From Saprospiraceae bacterium (lineage in GTDB: Bacteria; Bacteroidota; Bacteroidia; Chitinophagales; Saprospiraceae): DNA of 35,503 nt. Positions within the stretch are counted from its first letter, which is position 1. Each line of letters begins with the position of its first letter. The stretch covers positions 1 to 35,503 of the forward strand of contig JANQFJ010000346.1 of the NCBI GenBank assembly GCA_028277915.1, in the 5' to 3' direction. Below, one piece after another: positions 34,131 through 35,503 of this stretch. The notes below the pieces were generated by a model. The model did not search any database, was not told the origin of the DNA, and saw nothing but the letters and a program-made list of their open reading frames with translations. The position numbers and the translations under genes were made by a program.

Positions 34131-35503
34131 ATGGGAGAAACGCTCAGATTGTTTACTGACCTTTTGGTGAATTGGTATTGGGTACCAATGACATTGGCAT
34201 TGATCGGCGTATTTCTAACTGTTCTGATTGAAAATCGAAACCCTGCAAAAGCCACCGCATATTTACTTCTTTTAGTAGTATTGCCAATAATCGGGCTGGT
34301 TGTTTTTTACTTCTTTGGACGGGATTTCAGAAAACAAATCAAATTTCAAAAAAAAGCAAGCTGGGAAGCTTCACAAACCAAAGAATTCTGGCAAAGTATT
34401 TACAAAGTACAAGAGGAAAATTTTTCCAAATTAGCTAAAAAATACGGGCAATTGAGCAAAATTCCTTTGATGTTGTTCAATCACCGGAATTCATTGACAT
34501 TTGGCAACAATCGGGTTAAGCTTTTAAAAAATGGTGAAGAAAAATTCCCTGAAGTGTTTGAGATTTTAAAAAATGCTCAACACCATATCCACATGGATTA
34601 CTACATTATCGCAGAAAGCGATGTCGGAAATCAGCTTTTGGAAATCTTATTGAAAAAAGCAACTCAAGGTGTTGAGATTCGCGTTTTAGTTGACGGAATG
34701 GGTTCAAGGTACCTTCCAGATTATATAACAGCCAATAAAATACCCAATTTTTCTTTCCATCAATTTATGCCGGTTCGCTTTTCAAATCTTGCTTCGTCCA
34801 ACTACCGGGATCATCAAAAAATCATCGTGATTGATGGCAAAACAGGATTTATCGGCGGCATCAATTTTAACGATAAATATTGGAACAAAGCCAAAGACCA
34901 ATTGTATTGGCGGGATACACACCTGAAGATTGAAGGACCATCAGTGAATTCATTGCAGTTCAGATTCATTACCGGCTGGAAATTTGTCAGCAAAGAAGCT
35001 ATTCCACTCGAAAAGCCCTATTTCAATAATCACGATAATTTTGATCAGGGATCTTTTGTTTCAATTGTAACTTCTGGCCCCTTATCTTCACGTCCGTTTG
35101 GAATGGACACGATGATTTCTCTGATTTATCTGGCTAAAAAGATTGTTCGATTAGCCAATCCGTATTTTATCCCAAGTGACGAATTGAGCTCCGCGATGAT
35201 CAACGCAGCAAACTCCCGCGTAAAAGTTCAACTCCTGATCCCCGAAGAATCAGATGCTAAAATTGTACAAAGAGCCTGCTTTTCGTATTTAAAAAAATTG
35301 ATAGAAAACGGAGTGGAAGTTTATTTGTATCAAAAAGGATTTATTCATTCCAAAACATTGTCAATTGACGATGAAGTCTGTTTTGTTGGATCATTAAACG
35401 CAGACATGCGAAGTTTTTACATCAATTTTGAATCCTCCGCGCTGGTTTACGATAAAAATCTGACCTTTCAAATTAATAAAAATTTTGATCATGATCTGGA
35501 TGA
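34131..35503 (+). CDS. cls: Cardiolipin synthase (3' end outside the window)
   Basis: The reading frame starts at the ATG at 34131 and stays open for 457 codons to the window end, so only a short C-terminus is missing (family length is about 480). Two membrane segments (about 13-33 and 41-62) precede two phospholipase D domains: H228-x-K230-xxxx-D235 (DHQKIIVID) followed by GFIGGIN, and H406-x-K408-xxxx-D413 (IHSKTLSID) followed by CFVGSLN. This is the ClsA-type build, joining two phosphatidylglycerol molecules into cardiolipin at the inner membrane. It may be read with the upstream OmpA-like gene, 96 bp away. Confidence 0.92.
   Translation, partial: MGETLRLFTDLLVNWYWVPMTLALIGVFLTVLIENRNPAKATAYLLLLVVLPIIGLVVFYFFGRDFRKQIKFQKKASWEASQTKEFWQSIYKVQEENFSKLAKKYGQLSKIPLMLFNHRNSLTFGNNRVKLLKNGEEKFPEVFEILKNAQHHIHMDYYIIAESDVGNQLLEILLKKATQGVEIRVLVDGMGSRYLPDYITANKIPNFSFHQFMPVRFSNLASSNYRDHQKIIVIDGKTGFIGGINFNDKYWNKAKDQLYWRDTHLKIEGPSVNSLQFRFITGWKFVSKEAIPLEKPYFNNHDNFDQGSFVSIVTSGPLSSRPFGMDTMISLIYLAKKIVRLANPYFIPSDELSSAMINAANSRVKVQLLIPEESDAKIVQRACFSYLKKLIENGVEVYLYQKGFIHSKTLSIDDEVCFVGSLNADMRSFYINFESSALVYDKNLTFQINKNFDHDLD

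Overview
The window looks like a chromosomal piece of a member of the Bacteroidota, most likely a Saprospiria/Chitinophagia-type lineage. The reasons are low GC with A-rich leaders instead of clear Shine-Dalgarno sites, two promoters of the TTG/TTTA-N19-20-TAnnTTTG type, and a set of families common in that phylum: a TonB C-terminal protein with a signal peptide, a PagL-like acyloxyacyl hydrolase, a PgpH-type 7TM-HD protein, a WG-repeat protein, DUF6580- and DUF5362-like membrane proteins and PduO-type cobalamin adenosyltransferase. Taxonomy is inferred from these families, not from a marker gene. I see no rRNA, tRNA, CRISPR array, insertion sequence or phage gene.

Layout. 1-470: gene-poor, with a strong + strand hairpin terminator, a 28-codon mini-ORF and the leu operon terminator. 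471-5228: complete minus-strand leucine operon in the order leuC-leuD-leuB-leuA. 5383-6942: lineage-type helical protein of unknown function, ending in a perfect bidirectional terminator. 6998-9818: M1 metallopeptidase and CPBP membrane protease, minus strand. 9929-14881: acyloxyacyl hydrolase, TonB-C protein, methyltransferase, a protein with kinase-like motifs, a GNAT and a DUF6580 membrane protein. 14881-15030: degraded remnant resembling DUF5522. 15086-19507: minus-strand run of PgpH-like HD protein, cobalamin adenosyltransferase, ferredoxin/CDGSH protein, MacB/LolD-type ATPase and GatC. 19697-20635: deoxynucleoside kinase and a small membrane protein. 20645-23980: giant WG-repeat protein. 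24366-27075: PaiB-like, TerB-like, DUF5362-like, DinB-like (minus) and YiaA/B-like genes. 27179-29259: an SDR and a large GNAT-fold protein overlapping by ATGA, a candidate lipid (possibly ceramide) pair. 29595-31646: GNAT, acyl-CoA dehydrogenase-like protein and a small membrane ORF. 31929-34034: an exported protein with five Trp/Cys repeats ahead of an OmpA-like domain. 34131-35503: cardiolipin synthase cut by the window end.

How the genes work together. The leu genes convert 2-ketoisovalerate to 2-ketoisocaproate. Several genes serve the envelope: lipid A trimming (PagL-like), phospholipid synthesis (cls), peptidoglycan contact (OmpA-like), membrane proteolysis (CPBP) and possibly sphingolipid synthesis. 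Cobalamin adenosylation sits near a putative small transporter. The items most worth following are the Trp/Cys-repeat OmpA-like protein, the kinase-like orphan at 12615, the coupled GNAT-SDR pair and the broken DUF5522 gene.
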